61,417 nt of DNA, from contig JABANP010000308.1 of the NCBI GenBank assembly GCA_013115135.1, positions 1 through 61,417 on the forward strand. The letters are read 5' to 3'. Positions 27,529 to 38,361 of this stretch are shown piece by piece. Under the pieces are notes generated by a model, which saw only the letters and a program-made list of their open reading frames with translations, made no database searches and had not been told where the DNA came from. Each line of letters opens with the position of its first letter. The stretch's first letter is position 1. The DNA comes from Perkinsus olseni. Its lineage: Eukaryota > Perkinsozoa > Perkinsida > Perkinsidae. The translations under genes and the position numbers were made by a program.

Positions 27529-29900
27529 CCCGAATACGGTACCGATATCTTCAACGAGTGCGGTGAGATCCCAATTTCAACCACACCGCCGGCTACAAGG
27601 TGACCTTCTTCCTGATGATGCTATCCCTTATTTTCAACGATGGTGCGACACAGGCAAGCTGGTACATGTTGCTGGGGTCGACCAAAATAACATCAACGAC
27701 ATAGTAGATCTTCACTGTGTGCCTACGCAATGGTATTTGGTCAAAGGTTCTCGTAAATCTCGCCCCGTTTTTTACTTATAGCTTGCTAAACCAAGCTGAA
27801 CGGAAGTCGAAAGTCCTGATGGACTTTGAGCAGAAGAAGCTGAGAGATATCATTCTATATACCCGGTTTTATCGTCGCATACTGTTCACTGATCTAAGCG
27901 AAGCTTACTTTAGTGTAGCTTTGTATGTATCCAACTATCGACTGAATACCGTTCGTATTGTTAATGACTTCTATTATTTTACTGCATTATCGTTCGGACC
28001 GTCACATGCGCCACAGTCATTGGAATTTTGTGTCGGTCACTTGATGCGTAAATATGATACTAGTAGAGCTCGTATTTTGGACACACTGAATACTACTCGC
28101 GTGCCCGACTCGCATGTTGCTACTTTTATGGATGATGTGTCGCATATGGATAATAAAGAAGATGATGATGCTCCGTTCGAGTCAGAAATATATCTTGACC
28201 GTACTGCGAATGATCATGATTTTCATTTTAATATATCTAAACGCCAACAGCTAAACACCATTGAGGGTGATGTGGATGCGTTGGGGATCGTGTATACTGA
28301 TTTTGGTCGTTTTTTGAAGTTTCCCCCCAAGCAATTTATTCGGTTCAGGGATGCGTTTCCGACCCACCTGACAAAGTTGAGCTATAGTGGTTCACTTTCG
28401 ATCCTGGGAAAGTTACCTGATCTCATAGTAACCGGAGCTTGGAATTGTCTTTTTAAACATTTGTTACAGAGTATCGTTAGTAAAGAAGTTCATAAACGTA
28501 AAGTTTCTTGGAGTACTTCAGTCGGGATGTTCACGACTCGTACACCGAAAACTCGTACATTTTCGACTCATGTCTCGAAAACTCGTACATCTTCGACTCG
28601 TACACCAAATACCCGTACACTGAGGACTCGTGCACGGAAAACTCATACACAGAAAACTCGTACATGTAAAACTCGTACGCAAAATACTCGTACACATAAT
28701 ACCCGTACACAAAACACTCGTACACATAATGCTCGTACACCGTCATTTCATACACACACCCACTTTCAACTCGTACACCGTCATTTCGTACACCCTGCGA
28801 AAATTTTTTAGGCAAGTCGCGGAGCCGCTCCGCGACTTGCCTAAAGAATTTTCGCGCCGGCCCCGCCGGCGCACTGCCGCCTCTACTTGACTGTTTATCT
28901 CCTCCCTGTCGTGCCCGGCTCGGCACGACGTGCCGAGCCTGTACATAGGATCGAACCCGCGACCTTTGGATTGATAACCCGTTACCTTAACCTCCATACC
29001 ACTCACACTATTGAACATTTACTAACAGAGTGGCGCAAACAATTCGCTCTCTATAGACAATTTTACTTCCTTCGCTCCGCCATTGCTCTCAGCGCGCGGC
29101 CCAAAAATGCGACTCAAGCAGCATAGTGTACGAGTCGTGCTCGTGTACGAGCTGACGATGTACGAGTTTTATGTGTATGGGTTTTACGTGTATGAGTTTT
29201 ATGTGTACGAGTATTATGTGTACGAGTTTTAAGTGTACGAAACGACGGTGTACGGATCCAAGGGGTGAACGAGCATTCAGTGTACGAGTCGTGTACGAAA
29301 TGAAAGTGTACGAGTTTTCGGTGTACGAGTCGTGATACACCACTTCAGTCAACAATGCTTTATTTGATCTATTGAAAGAATGGCATGAGATCACGCTGAA
29401 GAATGGTACTTTATGTCTGCCCCGTCTATACAACTTCACCAAGCCGGTGGTTTTATCGGTTGACGCCAGCAAGTACTGTTGCGGTTATGTGATAGAGCAA
29501 GAGGATACTTTGATGGAAGAATCTTCAGCTCTATTTCTACCTGGTGCGGATAACGTCGCCATTGTGATCAAAGAAATGAAGGCGCTCTACTTGGGTCTAG
29601 CGTCAGTCTATGAGATAGAGAAGGCTTCGGGTCATAAGTTCGTTAAGATTGTGGTCAATACTGATAATGCAGTTGTAGCTACTATCCTAAGGACCAAGCG
29701 AGTATCGGCTATACCTAAGAGGGAGAACTGTCCAGTACTTAGGAAGTACTTGATGCTATTGCAAGAACTTTTTTTCCAGTCAGCGAATGGGTTCGACTGG
29801 ATATTCAACTTGTGAGCACTGACCACAACGAAGCCGACCGCCTGACACGTCATCCCTTCCTGACCAAGCTCATTACTTATCGGTCTAAGCTTGGTGATGA
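27529..29900 (+). pseudogene. RT and RNase H of the 149-bp-LTR element, split by an insertion
   Basis: RT runs through DDAIPYFQRW, then in a new frame after the T6 run near 27770: LFTDLSEAYFSVAL (first catalytic Asp) and VATFMDDVSH (YxDD box, Phe variant). At 28524 the frame is cut by a MULE-type element. After it, from 29342, RNase H continues with VVLSVDASKYCCGY, KEMKALYLG and VVNTDNAVV. Another one-base break at the T7 run near 29770 precedes the final STDHNEADRLTR. The insertion and its 9-bp duplication split a continuous frame. Confidence 0.75.
28524..29341 (-). mobile_element. Short MULE-type element, copy 2, with 9-bp target duplication
   Basis: It is the inverted equivalent of 23092-23843, with TCGTACAC arrays in both arms and a tRNA-like block on the minus strand (B box 28948-28957). 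It is flanked by ACTTCAGTC at 28515-28523 and 29342-29350. A 9-bp duplication is characteristic of Mutator-like elements (8 bp would indicate hAT). It is about 66 bases longer than copy 1 because of two or three inserted palindromes (28797-28855 and 28917-28939, plus the GC-rich 28853-28873). Array-derived frames such as TRTPNTRTLR are translation artefacts. Confidence 0.8.
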
Positions 29901-31495
29901 TAAGCTGCTGGAAAATGAGGAGACGGGTTATGTGCATCTAGCCTCCGTACAAGACCATTGTTGTTCTACATGTGTACCGGTAGCATCGACGAAAATACCG
30001 ACGAAGTTGACGATTCCTATTGACCTCATCTCCGAGGCTCAGAGACGAGATGGTGATTTGCGGATTGTGAAGAGTGCGCTTACCAAAGCCAAGGTTATCC
30101 CTCGTATCAGTAAGACTTCGACATTCTATTCGAGAATTTCACATGAGCTGAGGCTTCGCGGGGATGTCATATACTGGTATCGTGGTTCGGTTGGTCCGGG
30201 GGAGCCTTTGCTGGTACCTGTGCTACCGGAAGAGCTTATCCCGAAGAAGATCCGTGAAGCTTACGAGTTGGGTCACACGGATGCTCAACAAACTACTGAG
30301 GTGTTGCGAAGTGTTTGCTTCTTTCCGTATATGTGGAAAAAGATCATATGATGAGATCAAGAAGTGTTCGCGGTGTTATGTGAACAGTCTCCCCAAGCCG
30401 GTACTCCCTATGCGCTCTACAGTACGCTCCAGTTTCCCGTGGCAAGTGTTGCATATGGATATAGTATCGTATGGTTCGCTACATATGCTTACACTCATCG
30501 ATTCTTTCAGCAAATATCTCTGCTGGGAAGATTTGAGGGAGATGTCCGGGGGCTGTATTGCGGCAGCCCTCCAGAGGTCTATAGTTAAACTGGGATCACC
30601 AAGTACTATCATTGTGGATAACGCGCGAAATATGAGCGCTCCTGCTGTGTTACAACTGCTTGGATCGTATGCTATTAAGTTGGAGAAGTCAACGGAGTAC
30701 TACCCACGGGGTAACTCCGTTGTGGAACGAGTGCACCGTACATTACATGCTATGGCGCGCTCATATGATCTAAGGTCGCCAGCAGACGTTCGTCGAGAGT
30801 TTCACCGGTTGGTCTATGTCTACAATTGTAAACCTCACAATGCACTTGGGAACAGAAGTCCCTTCCAAGTCCTTTTTGGGCGTCACCCGCACGTTAACTA
30901 CGAGGGAAGCCATAAATATGATTTGAGTGAGTTGTATCAGTTGTGGGATGAGGTACGAGTAGTGCAAGCAGAAAAGTTTCGGGTGAACAAGATATATTAT
31001 GATAAGCGGTACCATGCCCAAGAACGAGTACTTGAGCGGTATGAAGAAGGCCAGAAAGTTCTATTATATTGTAAGAGAAGGACCACTATGGGGGTGCAGC
31101 ATAAGTTGGGAGACTTATGGGAGCCTGGTTGGGTGATTGTTCGGGGTCCGACTAGCCGACATCCGGTGACAGCGGTGATTATGAGAGATCGACAGAGCAA
31201 GATAGTTAATTTATGTTATATCAAATTGGATGATAGGGAAGAGGTTATGACTCAGTATGACAAGAAGCTTCAAGCACCAGTACCACTAGCAAAGAGAAGA
31301 CCTAATGTAGAGATAGAGATTGTGGAGCTTGATGATGTTGAGGAGAAGAAGGGTCGTGACGAAGGCGATGGGTTGGAAAGTGATAGAGTGCTACATAGTC
31401 CGACATTTCTTCCGGCTAAAGGGCTACGTTCCCGTCGGCCGGTGAGAAGACTGACTTTTGGTTTAGAGAATTCGAAGTCATATGGAGAGAAGTGA
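29901..31495 (+). pseudogene. Integrase of the 149-bp-LTR element, one frame break
   Basis: The zinc-binding region (ELGHTDAQQTTEVL, KKCSRCYVN) is broken by an A5-run shift near 30333. The core follows intact: VLHMDIVSYG (Asp), TIIVDNARNMS (Asp) and NSVVERVHR (Glu). Downstream are NALGNRSPFQVLFGRHP, a GPY/F-like LWEPGWVIVRGP and a basic-acidic tail ending at 31495. Apart from the one shift the integrase looks functional. Confidence 0.75.
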
Positions 31496-31530
31496 TAGGT
31501 GACTGTTTACTATTAGAGGGGGAGGATAAT

Positions 31531-31679
31531 TGTAGACTGTGTGCTAAGCTGTTGTGTGTCAGCGCTGTCCCCTTAGCGCGAGTATCCTCTAGCCATACTT
31601 CAATTGCAATAGAGCATTGTTGATAGTACTTATAATTTCCCTACTATCTGCTTGGCTGTTGTGCTACCCTGGACCTACA
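31531..31679 (+). repeat. 3' LTR (149 bp)
   Basis: Identical by eye to the 5' LTR and followed by GGGC. A purine tract (AGAGGGGGAGGA) ends a few bases before it. Confidence 0.9.
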
Positions 31680-32536
31680 GGGCCTTTCTTCTTCTCATAA
31701 GACCACCAGGAATCCTTCCAACCATCCCAACCGTTACCACCCTGGTCGTTGTAGTGGTCACCGGAGTCGTAGGAGTAGTTGGCCTGATACGCAGATGGTG
31801 CTGGTCTCGATGGTCCGGGCTCATCCTTCGTCGGTCTCAAAGGTGTAGTCATGCCAGAGGAGGTCGGTTCCACAGGCGCTCTCACGACGTGAATGGCGGA
31901 CTCTTCAGCTATCTTGGGTAGTCCTCCACCGCCAGCCATAACGTGGGGTAGAGGCGCTCGGTTGGAGCCGGAGTAGCTCCGATCAGCAGTCTCAGGTGGC
32001 ACACCACCGCCAGCCATAACGTGGGGTGGAGGCGCTCGGTTGGAGCCGGAGTAGCTCCGATCAGTAGTCTCAGGGGGCACACCACCGCCAGCCATAACGT
32101 GGGGTAGAGGTGCTCGGTTGGAACTAGAGTAGCTCCGATCAGCAGTTCCCGGACCCTGTACCCGGGAGTCAGCAGTCTCATTCCCACCGGCCTGGGTCGT
32201 TTCACGGCTCTCCTTGGAGATAGTGATCAAAGGGTCGGCAGGGTCTTCAGGGTCAGCTTGGTTCTTAGTCTCAGTGTTAGTCTCAGTCTCAGCGGTGTCC
32301 CCCGAACCAGCAGCAGTTCCCCTTGCAGTCTCAGTTGCTCTCAGGAGCTCTTCTGCAGAGGGGGTAGGCTCAGCACTGTCGTTGTTCGGAGGGGGGTCAC
32401 CAGTGTTCTCGAGGGCAGAGGCGTCGCCGGTCTCGGGAGTCATGAACTCATCGGACGTGTGGCCCTGCTCATTATCCTCAGCATTGGACGCCTTGCTCTC
32501 TTGGTCGTTAGAACTTCTTCGTCTGGTAGAGGGCAT
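31680..32536 (-). pseudogene. Gag N-terminal part of the old BEL/Pao-like element
   Basis: It starts MPSTRRRSSNDQESK at 32536, close to the 5' LTR, and runs to the GGGC insertion site, where KKKGP joins RDINYAYYQ at 25831 once the insertion is removed. The region is acidic and low in complexity. Three tandem repeats of about 25 residues (units such as DRSYSGSNRAPLPHVMAGGG) precede the junction. Their DNA is also tandemly repeated at about 31925-32140. Confidence 0.75.
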
Positions 32537-32565
32537 GATCTAGAGTTGAGTGATCCCGGTAGAAT

Positions 32566-32952
32566 GTGAAGTATCGGGGTGGCCTTAGTAGAACCGAAGG
32601 AAAAGGGGAAGTCGATGTAGACAAGTCTGAGTGGTTCTTGATGTCGCAGTGGTTCAAGAAGGCCTCAATCCCAATACTTGGAACTCGAAGTCAGAGGTGT
32701 AGTTGTTGAAAGGTCGGGTTGCAGAGATCAAATGCCACGTAGGAGGAGTCCACAGTGGCAGCAAATGAGACTCATTTGCTGCCACTGTGTACTCATTTAA
32801 TGAGTAAACTCGTACTAGAGTCTCTCTCAAATCACTCGAAATCTCAGCTTAGGGGGCCCCCCAAAAAATGAAACGGCTGACGGTTATATGTAGACAACTG
32901 AGGCGCGCGCCAACTACCGTGCGCTGCCCCCTCGAACCAGCGGTTCGTCACA
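32566..32952 (-). repeat. 5' LTR of the old element, with palindromic insertions
   Basis: TG...CA ends, followed by GCGG. It matches 14966-15318 but carries 35 extra bases. These create two one-base-centre palindromes: 32751-32789 (arms CACAGTGGCAGCAAATGAG) and 32790-32806 (arms TACTCATT). Confidence 0.85.
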
Positions 32953-34869
32953 GCGGAGGTCCAGCGAGGGAGTTCATGCGTGCATGTGATCATTCCCCTG
33001 CACTATAGTGGAAGGTTCGGTGATACGACGGCGAACAGTACGGCTGTCGTCCTCCGGCAGTAGCGATCCATCAATCTAAGAGAAGAGCTCGTTACCCCCT
33101 CGCTACTTCGTCAGGCGCATCACCGTACAATGGCTTCTTTCGTAATAAAACCGCGTTACCCCGCCTCGCGTTGAGTAATCTGTTGAACGTTTGCTGCATC
33201 GTCAGCTTGCTTTTTGCTTGCCAAACCCTTATCATTAAAGGCTATCATCCATCGGATAGATTGGAGATAGCTGCCCGCAGTGAATCATCCTCTGAATCAT
33301 TCAGGATGGATCTATGATAGAATTTCTATCCTCAATGATTCAGAGGACAATGGAAAGGTTTGTGTTTTCTTAGAGTCAACAATTGATTGGAGTAGTGATC
33401 ATGGGTATCGTGATAGGCTTTGATGACCAAATAAGCTCGATGCGTTAATGGCACTTGGCAAAAGTAGTTGATATTTTACACAGGTCAAGGTCTTTCCATG
33501 TTGTTGTCAATCGATCTCAATACCATTGTCGATTCGTAGTCTCTCAGTTGCCCTGAGCCCATCATTTTTTTTCTTTCTTCTCTGTGTAGGGGGGGGGGAA
33601 GTTACTTGTCCAAATTGGGTGTGTCGGTGGTGAGGCCACGACAGTACCAATTTGGAGCCGCAGGCTACATTTCTGGCAAGGGTGGGCGAGTTTAGTTCCG
33701 AGTGTTGGGTGGGACGTACTTTCAGCGCGGCGTTAAACGCCGCGCGTACTGCAGTGATTCTATATCCCCTATATAAAGTCAAACGATGGAAGTTGACGGA
33801 GGAAGATCCCGCAAAACCACCAGGACTCACGACTGGTGTTACATCGTTATCACACACTGAGCTGCTCGTTGCGTTTCACAGTTAGCCTGGTGAGGTTCGC
33901 CAGGTGGACGAGATGACAGAATCGCAATAGCCATCGGAGTACTTTCGTAACGCGACCACTCGGCAATGATCAGGAAAAAGCGCCACCAAGTGACAGCCAT
34001 ATATCATGCACTGGTACATACATCATTCGAAGGACTTTTTGAACGCCCACCGGTACACGGTGTGGGGACATGCGACAGACGGCTTCTCTTGGCTGCTGGA
34101 AAGGGACGAATTGCGGAAGCTCGACCATCGATAGACGATGGGGCCTGGGAGTGGCAGAGGGAGTCAACGGAGGGCGTCGGGTGGTCAGCTTCGTCGTTCT
34201 GGACTTCTGTCGAGCCTCCGGTGTTCTTGAGCTTGCGGATCGTGTTGGCGAGTGTCCGCAAGGAGAATCGAAGATTCATCGTATCCTGAGGGGAACCGCG
34301 ATTGTCGAGCAAGAAGGGAAAGACATTTGAAACGCATCAAAACGGAGAGAAGCGATGAGCCGTGGGACTGTGGTGGGCAACACAGACCTGACTGTCTAAG
34401 CTACTAGCCGAGTCATGTAGTGTTAACGAATGTGAACTTAGAAAATCTGCTAACTGCGTATGTAGTTCTTGCGTTCCGTAAGGCCACATCATTTCGCGTT
34501 GGGGAAGAGCCGAATGGTCACGCGCCACGCGGCCTCCGACTGCTCTGAACTAACCCGAGCTAACTTGGGCGCTCGATGACTTGGAGGGCCATCAGCTCGC
34601 AGGAGAGAGTCGATCTTATCGTGCAAGCATCGTGACATCTTCACGATTCTCGTCGAGTGTGCATTCTCTCGTCTGCTAAGACGCACCAAGTGATCTGCAA
34701 TAATGACAAGCGTGAGCTTCCGCCACATTGTGGGTATTTACCGAGGAAACGACACAGCGGTTTGGTGACGGCCAGGAGCATCCCGCCGTCCGCTGAGGAC
34801 AAGCATGAAGTAAGGAAAGGTCCTTGCAGGAGTACTTGATAGATAGCTCTGAGGAGGATACCAATCAGT
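32953..34869. other. Intergenic, repeated modules, no supported gene
   Basis: The first ~45 bases (to ATGCGTGCATGTGATCATTC) match the reverse complement of about 42135-42180, the paralogous empty insertion site. The module around 34020-34085 (CATCATTCGAAGG, GGGGACATGCGACAGACGG) recurs at about 39044-39132 and, more loosely, 49505-49560. A hairpin TCCTCTGAATCATT/AATGATTCAGAGGA lies near 33290-33345. Longer frames such as 33507-33857 have no recognisable features. Confidence 0.4.
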
Positions 34870-37375
34870 AACCCGAGTTCTGAGCCGACCCCGACTTTGC
34901 AACTCGATCGAGGAGGGTCGAGACACTCTCTGTTGTGTCCGATTCGGCGAGCTCCTCCCCGGTTTGCTCAGCCAGGTCACACAGCCACAGGATGACCTTC
35001 TTACTGACCACCGGCATCGCTTTAGAGGAGGTCCCAGCAGGGGAGGATATCTGACTTTAACCATTGCCTGCAACCTAGAGGAAGCCGCCCAACCTCATTG
35101 GGTGACGGTCGCCATCGGCACTCCAAGACTCTCCAGCCGCGGCATCGGCGATGCATCTCAGATGCTGACAACTCGTCCCAAGCAGCATGGCGCTCTCGAA
35201 TACCAACAGCAAGGCCTCTGGGCAAAGGTCGAGGGAGACCGTCCGTATCAAGCGGACAACAAACAACCTTCTCTCGTCAAGCCAGGTGGCATCCTCGCCT
35301 TCTCCGCACTTCATAGCGGCGTGGTACACTGTGTGGAGGATGTGCGGTATGGCGCGACTTTTACGACAATTTTCGGCCTTCATCAGAACTTCTAAGGCGA
35401 GCTTTTCGAAAGCTTGAAAATGGCACTGGGTGTCTTCTCTGGGTAGTATCTTCTCGAGAACCTCGCCGAATACCTTCAGGTTGCCTTTGACTGTCGCAGA
35501 GCAATCGATCAGCTGGGCGAATGTAGACCACCAGACGGCACCGCTCTCCGACTCGAAGGTGGCGGCCTGAAGTTCAACCACGGCAGTTGAATAATCAACG
35601 TCTAGTCTGACACAAATCTCGAACGCCTCGCCGGCCGGACCTTTCTTCGTAGTTGCTGCGATGAGCGTTCCCTTGGCCGACTCCGATGAGGCAGCCATGG
35701 AAGCCGCGACCAGACATCGCCTCGCGAACCAGAGTTTATGAGATGCATACGCTCCCATCAGCTCCACCAAGCTGCACTCGGCATCATACAAGTCACGGCA
35801 GGGCAGGACCGGTGGGAAGTCGACGAGCCACTCCTGACCAGCTACCTCCAGATCGACCTCAAGGTTGAGTTCGGCTATGAGGGGCCCTTCAAGACCTTTA
35901 CAGGGGTAGCCGCCTTGCGCCCTCGCCAGGGATACTTCACCCGAGAGCCCCACGACTTGAGCTAGAGCGCAGTTCTCCGCGACCAAGGTCCTCCAAGGAT
36001 CGCAAGGGAGACCGCGGGCTGCCAATTGAGCGATGGCAGTTGTGTAACGGGCTCTCAGATTGTCCCCGCCCGGACCTTCCAAGATCTGCTGCATCCGCTC
36101 AACAACCGCCGTGCATCGGCGCTGCTGATTGGTGGTACCGGCCGTCAGAACAGCTAATCGAGACAGCGTTTCCGCTGGGAGGACGACTACCAGAGACCTC
36201 CACTTCTCGTCGGAAATCTCGGCCTGGCAGTCCACAAGGCGGCGAGCGATTCCCTCGGCAACCGCTGGAGATAGACTCGCTCTCATGAAGGCTAGGGCGA
36301 GCGCATCGAAGACAACAGAAGGGCCAATCTTACCAGAGTTGATGAGAGGGTCGAGGACAAGATGGCCGCCAGGCTTCACGGCAACAGCCGATAGGAACGC
36401 CTTGATCTGAGAGGGCTTCAATGTGCCCAATTGCTGACTAAGCCCCGACTGTAGCCACATTTCGAACTGCCCGTAGCGAGTCTGGGAGGTGGTGTACCAG
36501 TGGACTGTTCGTTTAGTCGCGGCGCTATGGAGAGCTCGGCTCATCCTAACGACGGCGTCTATACACGTGTTTACTAATACCGAATCATCCAGGCTCACGA
36601 ACGTTTCGAGAACGGGCAGAGCGGAGGTACTGCGGAGTGCTCTCAGCTGACGGATGACAACGGCCTTGGACTTCGTGACGAAACTGAGCAGATCTGCAGT
36701 CTTGTCCGCGGACCGGTATCTTTCGACCAGTTGCCCTACGAAGGCCCACCAGACTCTCGTCGTCATAGCGGTATTTTCAGCGACTCTGACAGCCAAGTCG
36801 ATGCTCTCATGCTGATATACCGAATCCACGAGTTTCTCAATGATACCATCCTCACTGGCTGAGGACAGGAAGCCCCCACTGTTGATGATGGCCTCGGTGA
36901 GATCAGCATCCCAGGGACCGTCGGATATCTCCTTGACGATTTCGGCTGCGGCTTCTCCGCAAGTCAGACCAGATTGTAGTTTTATCGATCCATCTCGACG
37001 GAGTTCTCTCACAACTGCACCCAATATGGGGGCGTTGAGCGTTCGGTCAACCATTTCTGCATCCGCCGCGACCACAACCAAATCTTCCTTATCAAGTCTC
37101 GGAAGAGCGTGAGTAGCGAGGGCAACCAAGACCCCATCTTGCAGCTCAGAAGGCTGCTCGATGCACGCTCGAATGACCGTCTTCAAGCTCACCAGCGGCA
37201 AGGAAGCACTCAAAGCGGTCGCGATTCTCGAAGAGGCTTCCGCCACGACCCTCGAGGCGATCTCCTCGTCAGATGATATACAGCGGAGTTGCTGCACAGC
37301 TCGGACTACCCCTTGGTTGGGCCGAGCTGGGTTCGGGCAAGCTTGAAGGGCTCGCTCGAGGTTCCAAAACGACAT
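34870..37375 (-). CDS. Large alpha-helical (HEAT/ARM-like) protein of unknown function
   Basis: The frame from MSFWNLERALQACPNPARP (37375) is open for 766 residues to 35075. It is rich in Leu/Ala helices of about 35-40 residues (LVVVAADAEMVDRTLNAP, AVVIRQLRALRST), suggesting a solenoid. I see no catalytic motif and do not recognise the family. A second open frame at 35044-34870 (KKVILWLCDLAEQTGEEL to SGY, TGA) looks like a final exon. An acceptor TAAAGTCAG is present near 35054, but I could not fix a donor that keeps the phase. Two truncated copies lie at 6501-7397 and 10442-11494, and a short one at 8020. Confidence 0.65.
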
Positions 37376-38361
37376 GCAAAAATAGTAGAAACTTTCCTTT
37401 GAGATGTTGAAGCACTAATATCATCGACCCCGCTCTTCGAAATTGGGAGTACGCTCAACTGGTCCGACCAGTCTGGTCGAGGCCGACTACTGTACTGTGA
37501 TTAACTGAAGCAAGCTCGAAGGAATACAAATTTTGCATCTCTTCTTTTTCCCGAGTTTTGTATTACAAAACTCGGTCGGGAAGGAGTCGCGATGACCATA
37601 AACGGCCCGCGTATGTTTCGTTTCTCCGTGCTCAAGACTCCCAACTCAATATGTTAGGAACTGTTGAATCAACACTGCTGATGATATCTGCGCCAAGAAA
37701 GACCCTAGGGCAAAACTGCAGCAGAGGAGCTAGCCTGACCTGCTCCTGTACAGGGGAGTGGTGGGCGAGCTTTTAGAAGGCTAAGCATAATGGAAGTTAA
37801 GTAGGCTTCTCAGTATCGTCGATCCGGTACCACCCAAAGCAGACTCAAGGGTGGCCACTTCACGTTATTCGCTTGCTAGTAGCAAGCGCTAGCAACGTAC
37901 TAGCAAGTTGCTAGGAGTCCTAGCCTAGGAGTCGTAGGCTAGGACCCAGCTGTCTGAGCCTCAGACTCTGAGGTCTTCGAGACTTCACTAATGATAAATC
38001 CGTCAAGCGACGTGGGGTGGAGTTGATGCTATGCTCCAGCAATCCGAACTCGCGGCGAGTTACTCGCCTCGACCAATATCCGTGGGCCGCCCACGGTGGG
38101 CGAGCGAAAAAAGGCTGCAAAGATGCGCTGAAATCGATCAACGGCGCCGATAAATTTCTCGCTCGCCACACCTGCGGCGCGACCGGCGCGACCTCAGATG
38201 ATCATAGTTGCTGGGCCATAGTCTAGAGCTTCATCGGTAGGCCAGACACCCTGTCACTGACAGGGTCTTTCAGTGCCAGAGATCGCACGGCTTCAGGCCC
38301 TGAAATTCAGGGTACCGATCCTCATAAGGACATTCCTCTTCAGGATATTTATTATCTTCCG
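37376..38361. other. Intergenic palindrome-rich stretch
   Basis: No gene is supported. The DNA holds several one-base-centre palindromes: 37458-37472 (arms ACTGGTC), 37870-37888 (arms CGCTTGCTA) and 38248-38266 (arms ACCCTGTCA). A nested set GTCCTAGCCTA/TAGGCTAGGAC lies around 37916-37946. The part from about 38225 is shared with the flank of the broken paralogue near 48620. Confidence 0.5.

Larger units (their letters stand above)
25832..31679 (+). mobile_element. LTR retrotransposon with 149-bp identical LTRs
   Basis: LTRs 25832-25980 and 31531-31679 (TGTAGACTG...ACCTACA) are identical by eye. The flanks carry GGGC on both sides. A primer site TGGTAGCAGC starts two bases after the 5' LTR, matching the 3' end of eukaryotic initiator tRNA-Met. 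A purine tract AGAGGGGGAGGA precedes the 3' LTR. Gag, protease, RT, RNase H and integrase are all recognisable but split by single-base frame breaks, mostly in short homopolymers. The element interrupts the gag of the older minus-strand element. Confidence 0.9.
14966..32952 (-). mobile_element. Old BEL/Pao-like LTR retrotransposon, host of three later insertions
   Basis: LTRs lie at 14966-15318 and 32566-32952, both TGTGAAG...TCGTCACA on the plus strand, flanked by the 4-bp duplication GCGG. On the minus strand the order is gag (32536-31680, resuming at 25831), protease (to 24114), a short piece of pol (24110-23844), then integrase (23091-22905, resuming at 16130-15466). RT and RNase H are missing, lost beside the MULE-type element at 23092. 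Removing the two LTR elements inside it restores the gag and integrase frames exactly. The motif FCLSIPWKG and the integrase pattern HYGGLFERFH suggest BEL/Pao. That clade call is tentative without the RT. Confidence 0.8.

Noticed and set aside
26500..27781. Firm claim of programmed +1 frameshifting at T-run-AC sites
   Set aside because: The codon phase differs between the sites, another break goes the other way (29770), and all are homopolymers, so indel error or decay is at least as likely. Kept only as an alternative.
33507..33857. Minus-strand ORF of 116 residues
   Set aside because: No motif, no splice-linked partner and low-complexity stretches. Not distinguishable from chance.
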